The notes: generated by a model from the sequence alone, not told the origin. A stretch of DNA of 64,000 nt from Endozoicomonas sp. OPT23 (GCF_009653635.1 NZ_PPFD01000009.1:1-64000), one strand, 5' to 3'. Shown: positions 25,646 to 35,421, numbered from the stretch's first letter. Numbers and translations are program-made.

Positions 25646-25661
25646 TGCAGGCAGCGTGCCA
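25646..25661 (-). promoter_or_regulatory. Sigma-54 promoter of norV
   Basis: On the - strand TGGCACGCTGCCTGCA matches the -24/-12 consensus TGGCAC-N5-TTGCA with one difference. It lies about 50 bp before the norV start, which fits NorR-dependent activation. Confidence 0.88.
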
Positions 25662-25704
25662 ACTTTTATCTTGTTGATTTTGTTGATATTTTTAGTTTAT
25701 AGGT

Positions 25705-25759
25705 GTCATAATGACAAACACTAAACACAGTCAATAAGACAGCACACTGTTAATATGAC
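25705..25759. promoter_or_regulatory. Three NorR enhancer boxes
   Basis: GT-N7-AC sites appear three times: GTCATAATGAC (25705-25715, a perfect inverted repeat), GTCAATAAGAC (25730-25740) and GTTAATATGAC (25749-25759). E. coli norVW also has three such NorR sites upstream of its sigma-54 promoter. Confidence 0.85.
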
Positions 25760-25796
25760 TATTTTGTATGCCGTGATAACGAAGTAATCGGAAGCT

Positions 25797-27356
25797 ATGC
25801 AGCCCTCTCTCAGCTATAAAGATCTCACTCAACTGGCACTGGATCTGACCAGTGAAATTTCCAGCAGCGACCGGTTTGAACGACTACTGACCACCGTTCG
25901 TAACCTGTTGAATTGTGATGCTTCCGCCCTGCTGGTCTATCAGCAACAGAAGTTTCTGCCTCTGGCCATTAATGGCCTGACCGCTGATGTCCGTGGACGA
26001 CACTTTGCTATTAATGAACACCCAAGACTGGAAGCCATTGCCCGTGCTGGCGACATTGTTCGTTTTCCGGCCGACAGTGACTTGCCTGACCCTTATGACA
26101 GCCTGATTGAGTCCCATGAAGGTGAACTGAAGGTACACGCCTGTATTGGTTTACCGTTGATTGCCAATGAACGGTTGATCGGGGCACTGACCATCGATGG
26201 TTTTGACCCACATCTGTTCGACAGCTTCAGTAATGATGATCTCAGGATGGTCAGTGCTCTGGCCTCTGCCTCGCTGAACAATGCCTTGATGATGGTTCGA
26301 CTGGAAAAGCTGGCAGCGGGAAACAGTCCTGAGGCCAGTGAAACAAATAAGTCTGGCAACTCAATGGAGATGGTCGGTGAATCATCCGCCATGAATACGC
26401 TAAAAAAAGAGATCAGTGTGGTAGCCACCACAGACATGACAGCACTGATTCTGGGGGAAACCGGCACAGGTAAAGAGCTGGTTGCAGCCAACATTCATCA
26501 CTTTTCTACTCGAGCTAGCCAGCCGATGGTTTATCTGAACTGTGCTGCTCTGCCAGAATCCGTGGCTGAAAGCGAGCTGTTTGGTCATGTTAAAGGCGCA
26601 TTCACTGGCGCTATCAGTAACCGAAAGGGGAAATTTGAGCTGGCGGACAAAGGCACATTGTTTCTTGATGAAGTCGGTGAACTGTCACTGTCATTGCAGT
26701 CCAAGTTACTAAGAGTGTTGCAATACGGTGATCTGCAACGAGTGGGCGACGATAGAAGCCTTAAGGTAAATACCCGCATTGTTGCTGCTACCAACCGTGA
26801 CCTGAAACAGGAAGTGATGGACGGTCATTTCAGAGCAGACCTTTACCATCGTCTCAGTGTCTTTCCTGTTCATGTACCACCACTGCGAGAAAGGGAGCAG
26901 GATGTACTACTACTGTCTGGTTTCTTTATTGAAAAGAGCCGGGGACAACTGGGGCTTGAGCATCTCAGTCTGGATTCCGGCTGCCAGAACCTGCTTCTTT
27001 CTTATTCCTGGCCTGGTAACGTTCGTGAGCTGGAACACGCTATTCACAGGGCCGCGATTCTCGCGAAAGCGGAGTGTACCGATAAATATCTGACTATTCT
27101 GCCTCGACACTTCGCGCTTAATCTGACGGATACCGTTGACCAGCCAGCAGCTTCAGCCTCTCACCCTCATAGAATGCAGCCGGTGAAAACAATGCCTGGC
27201 GAAGATCTGAAAACAGCAACAGACGAATTTCAACGACACCTGATCAAACAAACCCTTGAAGAGCATCAGGGTAACTGGGCAGCTACCGCACGTGCTTTAG
27301 GCATTGACGCTGGAAACCTGCACAGGCTGGGAAAGCGGCTGGCCATTAAATCATAA
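25797..27356 (+). CDS. norR: NorR, NO-sensing sigma-54-dependent activator
   Basis: The 519-residue protein has an N-terminal GAF domain (residues about 20-165, with the Fe-binding Asp/Arg context [10 protein letters not shown] and [12 protein letters not shown]-like region), then an AAA+ sigma-54-interaction domain: Walker [18 protein letters not shown], the GAFTGA loop in [15 protein letters not shown], Walker [16 protein letters not shown], and [14 protein letters not shown]. The C-terminus carries a Fis-type HTH ([20 protein letters not shown]). NO binds a mononuclear iron in the GAF domain and releases ATPase activity. It is divergent from norV, with three NorR boxes between. Confidence 0.95.
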   Translation: MQPSLSYKDLTQLALDLTSEISSSDRFERLLTTVRNLLNCDASALLVYQQQKFLPLAINGLTADVRGRHFAINEHPRLEAIARAGDIVRFPADSDLPDPYDSLIESHEGELKVHACIGLPLIANERLIGALTIDGFDPHLFDSFSNDDLRMVSALASASLNNALMMVRLEKLAAGNSPEASETNKSGNSMEMVGESSAMNTLKKEISVVATTDMTALILGETGTGKELVAANIHHFSTRASQPMVYLNCAALPESVAESELFGHVKGAFTGAISNRKGKFELADKGTLFLDEVGELSLSLQSKLLRVLQYGDLQRVGDDRSLKVNTRIVAATNRDLKQEVMDGHFRADLYHRLSVFPVHVPPLREREQDVLLLSGFFIEKSRGQLGLEHLSLDSGCQNLLLSYSWPGNVRELEHAIHRAAILAKAECTDKYLTILPRHFALNLTDTVDQPAASASHPHRMQPVKTMPGEDLKTATDEFQRHLIKQTLEEHQGNWAATARALGIDAGNLHRLGKRLAIKS

Positions 27357-27379
27357 CGGTCATCATGACAAGCAGGGGC

Positions 27380-27395
27380 GGTTCCTTAAGGAACC
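27380..27395. terminator. Perfect 16-bp palindrome after norR
   Basis: GGTTCCTTAAGGAACC is self-complementary and followed within 7 bp by CTTTTTG. It sits between norR and the convergent DsbA-family gene. Confidence 0.55.
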
Positions 27396-27441
27396 TATGA
27401 CTTTTTGAGCATAAGAAAAAAGAGTTATTACAAAGTTTGAG

Positions 27442-28071
27442 TTATTGCAAAGCTTGAGTGATCGCATCAACACTAGTCTTTGGATTATGGTAATCCAGCG
27501 GAATTCCTATGTATTGCCCGTTAGCCTGCAACACCAGTGAAGGAAAGCCTCTAATAGGCAACTGTCGCACAGTATCCAGTTCAGTCATAAAAGCCTGATT
27601 CAGCTCAGCCGACGATAGTCGATCGATAAAAAGCGTTTTATCGATACCAACACTGACAGCAGCATCAATGAGTGTATCGTGATCGGATGGGTTCTTTGCC
27701 TGTAAATAATAAGCCTGTTGAAGCGCAAATATCATTTGTTGTTCGACACCAAACTCCCTGGCGATCAAACAGGCTCGACAGGCTGGATAGGTTGAACGCC
27801 TTGGCTGGCACTCTTGCCAGAAAGCATGATTAAACTCAGTACCCAGTTGCTCTTCTATCTTATGCCATGTCTTGGCTAAAAACTGCTGCATGTCTTCAGG
27901 CATAGGTACATCGGAATCAGGCGCTAAACCACCCAATTGATACTCTATCGTCAGCTCAGGAATCTGTTCTGCTAATTGCTCTTTTAACGCAAGCCAGGTA
28001 GGCCTGTAGCCCCAGCACCAGCTGCACATAGGATCATAGACATAAATCAATCGTGCGGAATTTGTCATCAT
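27442..28071 (-). CDS. DsbA-family thiol-disulfide protein (FrnE/2-hydroxychromene-like)
   Basis: The 209-residue protein has the thioredoxin-fold active site YDPMCSWCWGYRP (CSWC at residues 15-18), a helical insertion, and the conserved cis-Pro segment LPIRGFPSLVLQANGQY. No signal peptide is present, so it should be cytoplasmic. A second Cys pair, YPACRACLI, is in the insertion. Cytosolic DsbA-like proteins handle thiol stress or detoxify isomerised compounds; the substrate cannot be told. It is convergent with norR. Confidence 0.8.
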   Translation of the reverse strand: MMTNSARLIYVYDPMCSWCWGYRPTWLALKEQLAEQIPELTIEYQLGGLAPDSDVPMPEDMQQFLAKTWHKIEEQLGTEFNHAFWQECQPRRSTYPACRACLIAREFGVEQQMIFALQQAYYLQAKNPSDHDTLIDAAVSVGIDKTLFIDRLSSAELNQAFMTELDTVRQLPIRGFPSLVLQANGQYIGIPLDYHNPKTSVDAITQALQ

Positions 28072-28284
28072 TATAATCTCTTAAACTGAGCATACTAACT
28101 TGCCTGCTACCGCTTTGCAGAGCTCCTGGCATCAAATGTTAGACATCGTCGTCTGATCACAGAATAATGCCATATATCGTCAAAAAACGCCTGAATGGTT
28201 ATAACCTCTCTGTGACTGCCACTTTTGACTTGGTACTATTCTCAGTACCGCTAAAAACAAAAACATCAGGCTCAGGGAGTAGCC

Positions 28285-30096
28285 ATGAACACCAAAACCA
28301 GACTGCCGGCCTTTCTCTGTTTGCTGGCCACTGCTGTAGTCAGTCTGGCGGGCTGGGTTGGTATGCAGGTCAGTTATACCGAGCTGCGCAAGAACGCCCT
28401 CAACGAACTGTTTCGCTATCGAACCTCTATTCAATACCTTCTAGAGCAGTATCAGCCTCTGCCCGAAATCATGGCCGGCAATCCACGGCTGGTCGAAGGC
28501 CTTCAGAATGCGGGGCAGCAGCAGGATATCAATATCTACCTTGAACAAATGGCAGAGGCTTCCGAGGCCTCTGTTATTTATCTTATGGATGCTCAAGGTA
28601 ATACCATTGCTGCCAGCAACTGGCAGTCGCCAGTCAACTTTCTCGGTAAAAACTTCAGCTTCCGCCCCTATTTCAGACAAGCCATTATGGAAGGCAGTGG
28701 TCACTATTTTGCACTGGGCACCACCTCCAAGACACGGGGTTATTACTTTTCACGACGAATTGATATCAATGGCCTGCCTGCAGGGGTACTGGTCGTAAAA
28801 CTGGATATGGACGGCATAGAGGAAGCCTGGGAAAGTCCATGGGAACGCCATGAGGCGGCCTTTGTCGTTACTGATAATAACGGTGTCGTATTTATCAGCA
28901 CTCGCCCCAAATGGCGCTTCCATACCCTTGAAGCTCTATCAGATCAGCAAGAGCAACAACTGGCTCTGGAACGCCGCTACGATAACCTCTCTCTGAAACC
29001 ACTGACGTTTCTTGCAGAAGAGCTGCCTTACAGTCTGCAAGGGAGTAACAGTCAGATTCGACAGGTGGGCCTGCCAAAGTATCTTCCGAGACAATTTCTG
29101 GTTCAGCGTGTGGCAATGCCGGAAGCGGACTGGCAGCTCTATCTGTTTATTCGTACAACATCGGTTTATTCAGCAACATTGATGGCGGCGATGATTACCG
29201 CAACGGTAATAATACTCGCACTGTTTGGCTGGCTGTATCTCAGAGAACGCCGGCGCCGTTATCAGGCCATGAAAAAAGCCAGAGATACCCTTGATCGAAC
29301 CGTTCAAAAGCGCACACAGGAATTAAACTCTGCTAATCACCAGCTGGTTCAGGCAGCGAAGCTGGCTGTGCTGGGGCAAATGTCGGCAGGCATCAACCAC
29401 GAGCTCAACCAGCCCCTGACGGCCATTCGCAGCTATACCGAAAATGCCATGGCATTCATCGAACGGGAGCGCACTGACATCGCTCACCAGAACATGAGTG
29501 AAGTGCTGGAACTGACTGATCATATGAGCAGTATTGTTCGTCAATTAAAGGTATTTGCCCGAAAAAGTGAAGCGAGTGGCGAGCCTGTTGACTTGCAAAC
29601 TGCACTGACGGCGGCATTAAAAATTGTTGGCCCGAGTCTAAACAACAGCAATGTCATACTTCATCACGAGAGGGCAAATGTTGATCCGATTATTGTCAGT
29701 GCCGACCTTGTACGACTGGAGCAAGTTATTGTTAATCTGCTGTCCAACGCCATAGATGCGGCAAAAGGTCGAGAGCCGGGGATTATCTGGATAAGGTTGA
29801 GGCAAAAAGACAGCCATGCTGAATTACAGGTGATTGATAACGGCAGCGGCTTGCCAAAAGGCAACGCCGAGCAGGTTTTTGAACCTTTCTTTACTACTCG
29901 CTCTATTGATCAGGGGCTTGGGTTAGGCCTTTCCATCAGCCGCCATATTATTGAATCCCTTAACGGTTCGATTCAGGCCAATAATACTCTGGAGGGGGGC
30001 GCCTGCTTCACTGTTTGCCTGCCACTTCTGGAGTCTACCCGCTCAGCAGTTACCCAACGGGATGAGAAAAAATCACAGGAGTGTTATGAAGAATAA
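28285..30096 (+). CDS. dctB: C4-dicarboxylate sensor histidine kinase DctB
   Basis: The 603-residue protein starts after GGGAG. Two transmembrane helices (residues about 7-27 and 288-315) enclose a periplasmic dCache-type sensor domain, with features such as NFSFRPYFRQAIMEG and GYYFSRRI. The cytoplasmic part has a coiled coil, the phosphoacceptor His in GQMSAGINHELNQPL, the N box VNLLSNAIDAAKG and the G boxes VIDNGSGLP and GLGLGLSISRHI. It senses succinate-type acids and phosphorylates DctD. Its stop overlaps the dctD start. Confidence 0.92.
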   Translation: MNTKTRLPAFLCLLATAVVSLAGWVGMQVSYTELRKNALNELFRYRTSIQYLLEQYQPLPEIMAGNPRLVEGLQNAGQQQDINIYLEQMAEASEASVIYLMDAQGNTIAASNWQSPVNFLGKNFSFRPYFRQAIMEGSGHYFALGTTSKTRGYYFSRRIDINGLPAGVLVVKLDMDGIEEAWESPWERHEAAFVVTDNNGVVFISTRPKWRFHTLEALSDQQEQQLALERRYDNLSLKPLTFLAEELPYSLQGSNSQIRQVGLPKYLPRQFLVQRVAMPEADWQLYLFIRTTSVYSATLMAAMITATVIILALFGWLYLRERRRRYQAMKKARDTLDRTVQKRTQELNSANHQLVQAAKLAVLGQMSAGINHELNQPLTAIRSYTENAMAFIERERTDIAHQNMSEVLELTDHMSSIVRQLKVFARKSEASGEPVDLQTALTAALKIVGPSLNNSNVILHHERANVDPIIVSADLVRLEQVIVNLLSNAIDAAKGREPGIIWIRLRQKDSHAELQVIDNGSGLPKGNAEQVFEPFFTTRSIDQGLGLGLSISRHIIESLNGSIQANNTLEGGACFTVCLPLLESTRSAVTQRDEKKSQECYEE

Positions 30097-31474
30097 TACC
30101 TCAGCCAATGCCATTAAAGTCATTGCCGTCGACGATGATAAAGCCATTCTCAACAGCTTGAGTCAGACCTTTGAGCTGGCTGACCTGCCCTGCCAGCCTT
30201 TCGCCAGTGCCAACCAGGCACTGGAGCATATTGAACAAAGCTATATCAGAAGCTATACAGGCGTCATTGTTACCGATATCAATATGTCGCCTATGGATGG
30301 CCTTGAGCTGATGGCTCAGGTTCACGCTATTGACGCGGATATTCCGGTAATCCTGATAACCGGCCATGGTGATGTATCCACCGCGGTTAATGCCATGCGT
30401 GACGGCGCTTATGACTTTATCGAAAAGCCCTTCACCAATAAGCATCTGGTTTCTGTTGTTCAGCGGGCACTGGAACGCCGACGTTTGATTCAGGAAAATC
30501 GTCAGCTCAGGGTTGAGCTGGAAGCTCAGTCTGCTCCTGGCCCCCGTATTCTTGGCAATACACCCGGTATACGACAACTTAGAAACCAGATTCATCAGGT
30601 ACTGGACACTCCGGCAGATATCCTGATTCATGGTGAAACAGGCACTGGCAAAGAGTTGGTTGCACGTTCATTGCATGAACTGAGTTCGCGTCGAAGTCAC
30701 CCCTTTGTTGCTATTAACTGTGGTGCCGTACCGGAAAACCTGATTGAGTCAGAACTCTTTGGCCATGTTGCCGGAGCCTTTACCGGCGCTGAAAAAAAAC
30801 GGGTCGGTAAATTTGAGCACGCAAACAAAGGCACACTCTTTCTTGATGAAATAGAAAGCATGCCCATGTCACTGCAGGTAAAAATCTTACGCGTTTTGGA
30901 GGAACGCGCCGTCGAACCACTGGGCACTAACAGTCTGGTTCCACTGGATATTCGAATTATTGCCGCCACCAAAACTGACCTGTTGGAACTGACCGATCAA
31001 GGCGAATTTCGTCAGGATCTTTATTACCGATTGAATCTGGTGACCCTGAATATTCCACCACTGAGAGACCGACTGAAAGACGTTCCCTTACTGTTCGAAC
31101 ACTTTGCCCTGATTGCCGCTGCCCGCTATCAACGTACCTATGAGCCACCCAGTGCTCAACTGATGGACTCACTGCTTCAGCATCACTGGCCCGGAAACGT
31201 GCGGGAGCTTCGTAACACTGCGGAAAGACATGTCATTACTGGCGGTATGAGCAGTTTTGTCAGTCAGTCAAAGGACGCAAATCAGGAGATACAGGCTCGA
31301 AATTCTTTACCGGAACGTATCGATCAGTTTGAACGCATGATTATCGAACAGACTCTAAAGGACCAGCATGGTCGTATAAAAGATACTATGGTTGATTTAG
31401 GCATCGCCCGAAAAACCCTTTACGACAAAATGAAGAAGCATGGCCTGGAGAAAGATCTGTTCAAGCAGAACTAA
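30086..31474 (+). CDS. dctD: Sigma-54-dependent response regulator DctD
   Basis: The ATG at 30086 follows AGGA and overlaps the dctB stop by 11 bp. The receiver domain has VIAVDDDKAILN with the acidic pocket, TDINMSPMDG with the phosphorylated Asp, and a Lys in FIEKPF. The AAA+ domain follows: [41 protein letters not shown], and [17 protein letters not shown]. The end is a Fis-type HTH (DTMVDLGIARKTLYDKMKKH). It should activate the dctP operon immediately downstream, which has a matching sigma-54 promoter. Confidence 0.95.
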   Translation: MKNNTSANAIKVIAVDDDKAILNSLSQTFELADLPCQPFASANQALEHIEQSYIRSYTGVIVTDINMSPMDGLELMAQVHAIDADIPVILITGHGDVSTAVNAMRDGAYDFIEKPFTNKHLVSVVQRALERRRLIQENRQLRVELEAQSAPGPRILGNTPGIRQLRNQIHQVLDTPADILIHGETGTGKELVARSLHELSSRRSHPFVAINCGAVPENLIESELFGHVAGAFTGAEKKRVGKFEHANKGTLFLDEIESMPMSLQVKILRVLEERAVEPLGTNSLVPLDIRIIAATKTDLLELTDQGEFRQDLYYRLNLVTLNIPPLRDRLKDVPLLFEHFALIAAARYQRTYEPPSAQLMDSLLQHHWPGNVRELRNTAERHVITGGMSSFVSQSKDANQEIQARNSLPERIDQFERMIIEQTLKDQHGRIKDTMVDLGIARKTLYDKMKKHGLEKDLFKQN

Positions 31475-31515
31475 GCCTTACCAATAACGTGTCATTCTGA
31501 ACACATCGGAAAACA

Positions 31516-31543
31516 TTAAATGGGTGAACCCTCACCCATTTAA
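31516..31543. terminator. Perfect 12-bp hairpin after dctD
   Basis: TTAAATGGGTGA (31516-31527) pairs with TCACCCATTTAA (31532-31543) around ACCC. It may terminate dctD or be a DctD binding site, because it lies within 100 bp of the sigma-54 promoter. No T-run. Confidence 0.6.
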
Positions 31544-31571
31544 CAACCCGCCAAAACCCACAAAACAACCC

Positions 31572-31588
31572 TATCTAATTGTTAGATA
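31572..31588. promoter_or_regulatory. Palindrome upstream of the dctP promoter, possible DctD site
   Basis: TATCTAA-TTG-TTAGATA is a perfect 7-bp inverted repeat, 26 bp before the sigma-54 -24 element. An enhancer protein such as DctD is the obvious candidate, though the distance is short. Confidence 0.45.
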
Positions 31589-31614
31589 TATGTTTTTGAC
31601 CAATATTAAAAAGT

Positions 31615-31630
31615 TGGCAAAGCATTTGCT
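31615..31630 (+). promoter_or_regulatory. Sigma-54 promoter of dctPQM
   Basis: TGGCAAAGCATTTGCT fits TGGCAC-N5-TTGCW with one change. It is 51 bp before the dctP start. Confidence 0.88.
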
Positions 31631-31681
31631 TTTATTCACCCACCAATAAAAAAAATCACAACCACAATAAGAGCAATAAAT

Positions 31682-32674
31682 ATGAAATTTGTTAAAAGCC
31701 TGCTGACTGCTGCTGTTGCCTGTGCAGCCCTGACCTCTCCGGTTACTCAAGCTGCCCCGATCGAAATCAAGTTTGCCCACGTTGTGGCGGAAAATACCCC
31801 TAAGGGTAAGATGGCCATCCGCTTTGAAGAGCTGGTTGAGCAGCGTCTGCCTGGTCAGGTAGACGTCAAGGTTTACCCAAACTCTCAGTTGTTTGGTGAC
31901 AACAAGGTACTGGAAGCCATGCTGCTGGGCGATGTACAGCTGGCGGCACCTTCCCTGTCCAAGTTCCAGAAGTACACCAAACAGCTGCAGCTATTTGACC
32001 TGCCATTCCTGTTTGAAGACATGGCAGCCGTTGAACGCTTTCAGCAGAGTGAAGTGGGTCAGAACATGCTGAAGTCCGTGGAAAAGAAAGGCCTGGTGGG
32101 TATGGGTTATATCCATAACGGCATGAAGCAGCTGTCCGCCTATGAGCCTCTGAAACTGCCATCCGACGCCAAAGGCAAGAAGTTCCGTATCCAGACCTCC
32201 GATATTCTGGCCGCTCAGTTTGCACAGGTGGGTGGTATTCCACTCAAAAAGCCTTTCTCTGAAGTATTTACCCTGCTGCAAACCAAAGCAGTAGACGGTA
32301 CCGAAAACCCATGGTCCAACATCTACTCCAAGAAGTTCCATGAAGTTCAGCCTTTCATCACTGAATCCAACCATGGTCTGCTGGACTACATGGTCGTTAC
32401 TTCCAAGGAATTCCTGATGGGCCTGCCTGCAGATATCCGTCCGGTTGTAGAACAGTCTCTGAAAGAAGCCATTGCTTACGGTAACAAAGTCGCTGCTGAA
32501 AAGACTCTGTCTGATCGTCAAGCCGTTATCGATTCCGGCCGCACCCAGGTTATTGCCATCAGCGCTGAAGAGCGTGCGCAGTGGGTTAAAGCGATGAAGC
32601 CAGTTTGGAAGCAATTTGAAGGTCAGGTTGGTAAGGATCTGATTCAGGCTGCTCTGGATTCCAACAAACAGTAA
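31682..32674 (+). CDS. dctP: TRAP transporter substrate-binding protein DctP
   Basis: The signal peptide (FVKSLLTAAVACAALTSPV, cleavage after TQA) is followed by a 305-residue DctP fold: IEIKFAHVVAENTPKGKMA, KVYPNSQLFGDNKVLEAMLL, GKKFRIQTSDILAAQF with the carboxylate-binding Arg, and VDGTENPWSNIYSKKF. It binds succinate, fumarate or malate in the periplasm. The gene directly follows dctBD and a sigma-54 promoter, so substrate assignment as C4-dicarboxylate is well supported. Confidence 0.95.
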   Translation: MKFVKSLLTAAVACAALTSPVTQAAPIEIKFAHVVAENTPKGKMAIRFEELVEQRLPGQVDVKVYPNSQLFGDNKVLEAMLLGDVQLAAPSLSKFQKYTKQLQLFDLPFLFEDMAAVERFQQSEVGQNMLKSVEKKGLVGMGYIHNGMKQLSAYEPLKLPSDAKGKKFRIQTSDILAAQFAQVGGIPLKKPFSEVFTLLQTKAVDGTENPWSNIYSKKFHEVQPFITESNHGLLDYMVVTSKEFLMGLPADIRPVVEQSLKEAIAYGNKVAAEKTLSDRQAVIDSGRTQVIAISAEERAQWVKAMKPVWKQFEGQVGKDLIQAALDSNKQ

Positions 32675-32763
32675 TCCCACCTTTCTCATCATTGATCGCT
32701 GTCCGGGTGCATACACCCGGGCAGCATATTGCCCACAGAAAAAGAACAAGACAGGTCTCACCC

Positions 32764-33381
32764 ATGCAGTTGCGCCTTCTTAATGCTGACCGTTGGCTAA
32801 AGGCTCTTCACTGGCTGGAGGAAGCGATACTCCGCACGCTTCTTGTCGCCATAACACTTCTGGTTTTTTTTGAAACCGTTCTCCGCTTTGGCTTTAACAC
32901 GGGTCTGCTCTGGGCACAGGAAGTCACCCTCTATATGGCAGCCTGGTTTGTACTCTTTGGTGCCTCATGGGGTATACGTACCGGTGCTCATATCGGTGTT
33001 GATGCCTTCGTTAAGCTGTTACCAGAAACACCTCGTCGTATAGCTGGCATGATCGCCGTAGCGATGGGACTGGTTTATTCCGGCCTGTTTGTTTACGGCA
33101 GCTGGATTTATGTCAGCAAGATCAAAATGATCGGCATCGAAATGGAAGATGTTCCCATGCCTAAGTGGATTGCCCTGTCCATTCTGGTGATTGGCTTTTC
33201 TCTGCTGGCTGTGCGCCTGCTGGTGCTTATGAAACAACTGATTACCGGTGAAGCTGATGGCTTCCACCACGCTGATGAAGCCAAGGATAGTATGAAGCTG
33301 GCTGAAGAAATTTATAAAGAACAAACTGAAAGCATTCAAAAAACAAGCAATGATGTGAACCAGAATGGAGGTGCACGCTAA
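32764..33381 (+). CDS. dctQ: TRAP transporter small permease DctQ
   Basis: The frame is open earlier, but the start at 32764 gives the family N-terminus. Four transmembrane segments are seen, with WAQEVTLYMAAWFVLFGASW and GIRTGAHIGVD being the hallmark loop. A hydrophilic tail of about 40 residues at the C-terminus is longer than usual. Stop and dctM start share the region around 33381. Confidence 0.93.
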   Translation: MQLRLLNADRWLKALHWLEEAILRTLLVAITLLVFFETVLRFGFNTGLLWAQEVTLYMAAWFVLFGASWGIRTGAHIGVDAFVKLLPETPRRIAGMIAVAMGLVYSGLFVYGSWIYVSKIKMIGIEMEDVPMPKWIALSILVIGFSLLAVRLLVLMKQLITGEADGFHHADEAKDSMKLAEEIYKEQTESIQKTSNDVNQNGGAR

Positions 33382-34778
33382 TGGCTACGGCAACTCTGTT
33401 TATTCTATTGTTCCTGTGCATGTTTCTGGGCCTGCCCATCGCCATATCCTTGGGCCTTTCCAGTATCGTTACCATTCTGGCCTTTTCCAGTGACTCACTG
33501 GCATCTGTCGCCCTGAAGATGTTTGAGGCTACCTCCGAACATTACACGCTACTGGCCATTCCTTTCTTTATTCTGTCGTCGGCCTTCCTGTCGACCGGTG
33601 GTGTTGCACGACGTCTGATTGATTTTGCCATTGCCTGCGTCGGTCATATCCGTGGTGGTCTGGCGATGGCATCGGTTATGGCCTGCATGATGTTCGCAGC
33701 GGTTTCCGGCTCGTCTCCAGCAACCGTAGCCGCCATCGGCAGTATCGTTATTGCCGGCATGGTGCGTTCCGGTTATCCACAGTCGTTTGCAGCGGGTGTT
33801 ATTGCCAATGCCGGTACTTTGGGTATTCTGATTCCGCCGTCTATCGTGATGCTGGTTTATGCGTCTGCTACCGAAGTGTCTGCTGCCCGTATGTTTATGG
33901 CCGGTATGATTCCCGGCCTGATGATGGGCGGTATTCTGATGGTGGCTATTTATATTGCCGCCCGCATCAAGAAGCTGCCTTCACAACCTTTCCCGGGAGC
34001 CAGACATCTTTTCAGCACAGCAGGTAAAGCCATGGGCGGCCTGATGTTGATCGTTATTGTGCTGGGCTCTATTTATGGCGGTATCGCCAGCCCTACCGAA
34101 GCAGCAGCTGTTGCAACCGTCTATGCCTGGTTGATTGCAGTGCTTGGTTATCGCGATATTGGTCCATTGAAAGGTGTAGCCTGGCGTAAAGACAGGGAAT
34201 CACTGATTGTTGCCGGTCTGCGAAATACAGTTCAGATGTTGCTGGCACTGCCACAGTCTCTGACCAATAAGGAAACCAACAAGGTTGTAGGCGACGCGGT
34301 AAAAACCAGCCTGATGCTGTTGTTTATTATTGCCAACGCGTTCCTGTTTGCTCACGTTCTGACCACCGAACGTATTCCCCATGCCATTGCTGAAAGCATT
34401 GTCAGTATGGGTCTGCCACCCTGGGCCTTCCTGATCGTGGTGAACCTGCTGCTGCTGATGGCGGGTAACTTTATGGAACCTTCCGCCATTCTGCTGATTA
34501 TGGCACCGATCCTGTTCCCGATTGCTACACAACTGGGTATAGATCCGATTCACCTCGGTATTATCATGGTGGTGAATATGGAGATTGGCATGCTAACGCC
34601 ACCGGTGGGGTTAAATCTTTTTGTGACCGCGGGTATAACCGGTCAGAGTATGGGCTGGGTAATCAAGGCCTGTCTGCCATGGCTCAGCCTGCTGCTGCTG
34701 TTCCTGGGGTTGATTACTTATGTTCCGCAGATATCCCTGTTCCTGCCGGAATACATTGACTCATTAAGAGGTTATTAG
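33381..34778 (+). CDS. dctM: TRAP transporter large permease DctM
   Basis: The 465-residue membrane protein has about 12-13 hydrophobic segments and the DctM signatures GLPIAISLGLSSI, AVSGSSPATVAAIGSI, IPPSIVMLVYAS and LTPPVGLNLFVTAGI. It is the sodium-driven membrane channel that works with DctP and DctQ. A predicted terminator follows the stop. A cytoplasmic loop insert near residues 265-300 (RDIGPLKGVAWRKD) is typical of the C4-dicarboxylate branch. Confidence 0.95.
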   Translation: MATATLFILLFLCMFLGLPIAISLGLSSIVTILAFSSDSLASVALKMFEATSEHYTLLAIPFFILSSAFLSTGGVARRLIDFAIACVGHIRGGLAMASVMACMMFAAVSGSSPATVAAIGSIVIAGMVRSGYPQSFAAGVIANAGTLGILIPPSIVMLVYASATEVSAARMFMAGMIPGLMMGGILMVAIYIAARIKKLPSQPFPGARHLFSTAGKAMGGLMLIVIVLGSIYGGIASPTEAAAVATVYAWLIAVLGYRDIGPLKGVAWRKDRESLIVAGLRNTVQMLLALPQSLTNKETNKVVGDAVKTSLMLLFIIANAFLFAHVLTTERIPHAIAESIVSMGLPPWAFLIVVNLLLLMAGNFMEPSAILLIMAPILFPIATQLGIDPIHLGIIMVVNMEIGMLTPPVGLNLFVTAGITGQSMGWVIKACLPWLSLLLLFLGLITYVPQISLFLPEYIDSLRGY

Positions 34779-34802
34779 TCAGGCACGGATAACTGAAATG
34801 TT

Positions 34803-34833
34803 CTCGGAGGCAGCCAGACTGGCTGCTTCTGAG
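34803..34833 (+). terminator. Hairpin after dctM
   Basis: CTCGGAGGCAGCCA pairs with TGGCTGCTTCTGAG around GAC, with two G.T wobbles on the + strand. It separates dctM from the convergent CYTH gene. Confidence 0.65.
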
Positions 34834-34860
34834 CAATATCCTGTTTACTAATAGAGAGAA

Positions 34861-35421
34861 TCAGGCGCAATCAGAAAGTGAATGGTTCATACATATTTCA
34901 CGATAGGAGCGGGTCTCCAGTAACTCTTCTTTCAAGCCCAACTGGTTAGCCAGCGCATGTAAATCACGACGATAGCCATCCAGTTTCCCGACGTCATCGG
35001 TCATGACAGCCACTTCCGCAAACTCACCAATGCCTTCAAGCTGATCAATGGTTACATGGTATTCACCCAGAAAATAAATGCTGCGCACTTTCTGAACAGT
35101 CAGACTCTGTCGGTAATTCATGGTGGCCAGCATATTTTTGGCAATAGCGATATTATTGATTTCTACCGCTTCACAGCGATCCGGTCCTGGCCCTTTTACA
35201 ATCCAGAGTTTGATGTCAGCTGGCTGCATTTCCCGAATAGAGAGAGATTTTTCCTGATTGGCCAGACCTGATTGCCCAGATTCAAAATACCAGTCTGACT
35301 CAATATTGTCTTCCAGCATTATTTCAGGCGCCATTGCCATCAAACGATCCCTGAATGACTCTAGTGACTCCAGTCGGAACTTCAACTCGACTTCATACTT
35401 TCCCTTGAAGTGCTCAAACAT
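34861..35421 (-). CDS. CYTH-domain protein (class IV adenylate cyclase-like)
   Basis: I start at the ATG at 35421, giving 186 residues beginning near MFEHFKGKYEVELKFRLES. YEVELKF supplies the ExExK signature of the CYTH/class IV cyclase tunnel, and later KGPGPDRCEAVEI and YHVTIDQLEGIGEFAEVAV provide the alternating acidic and basic residues lining the channel. Such enzymes make cAMP or hydrolyse triphosphates such as thiamine triphosphate. The residue set fits AC-IV/CyaB, but activity cannot be decided by eye. It lies 125 bp after bdhA on the same strand. Confidence 0.8.
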   Translation of the reverse strand: MFEHFKGKYEVELKFRLESLESFRDRLMAMAPEIMLEDNIESDWYFESGQSGLANQEKSLSIREMQPADIKLWIVKGPGPDRCEAVEINNIAIAKNMLATMNYRQSLTVQKVRSIYFLGEYHVTIDQLEGIGEFAEVAVMTDDVGKLDGYRRDLHALANQLGLKEELLETRSYREICMNHSLSDCA

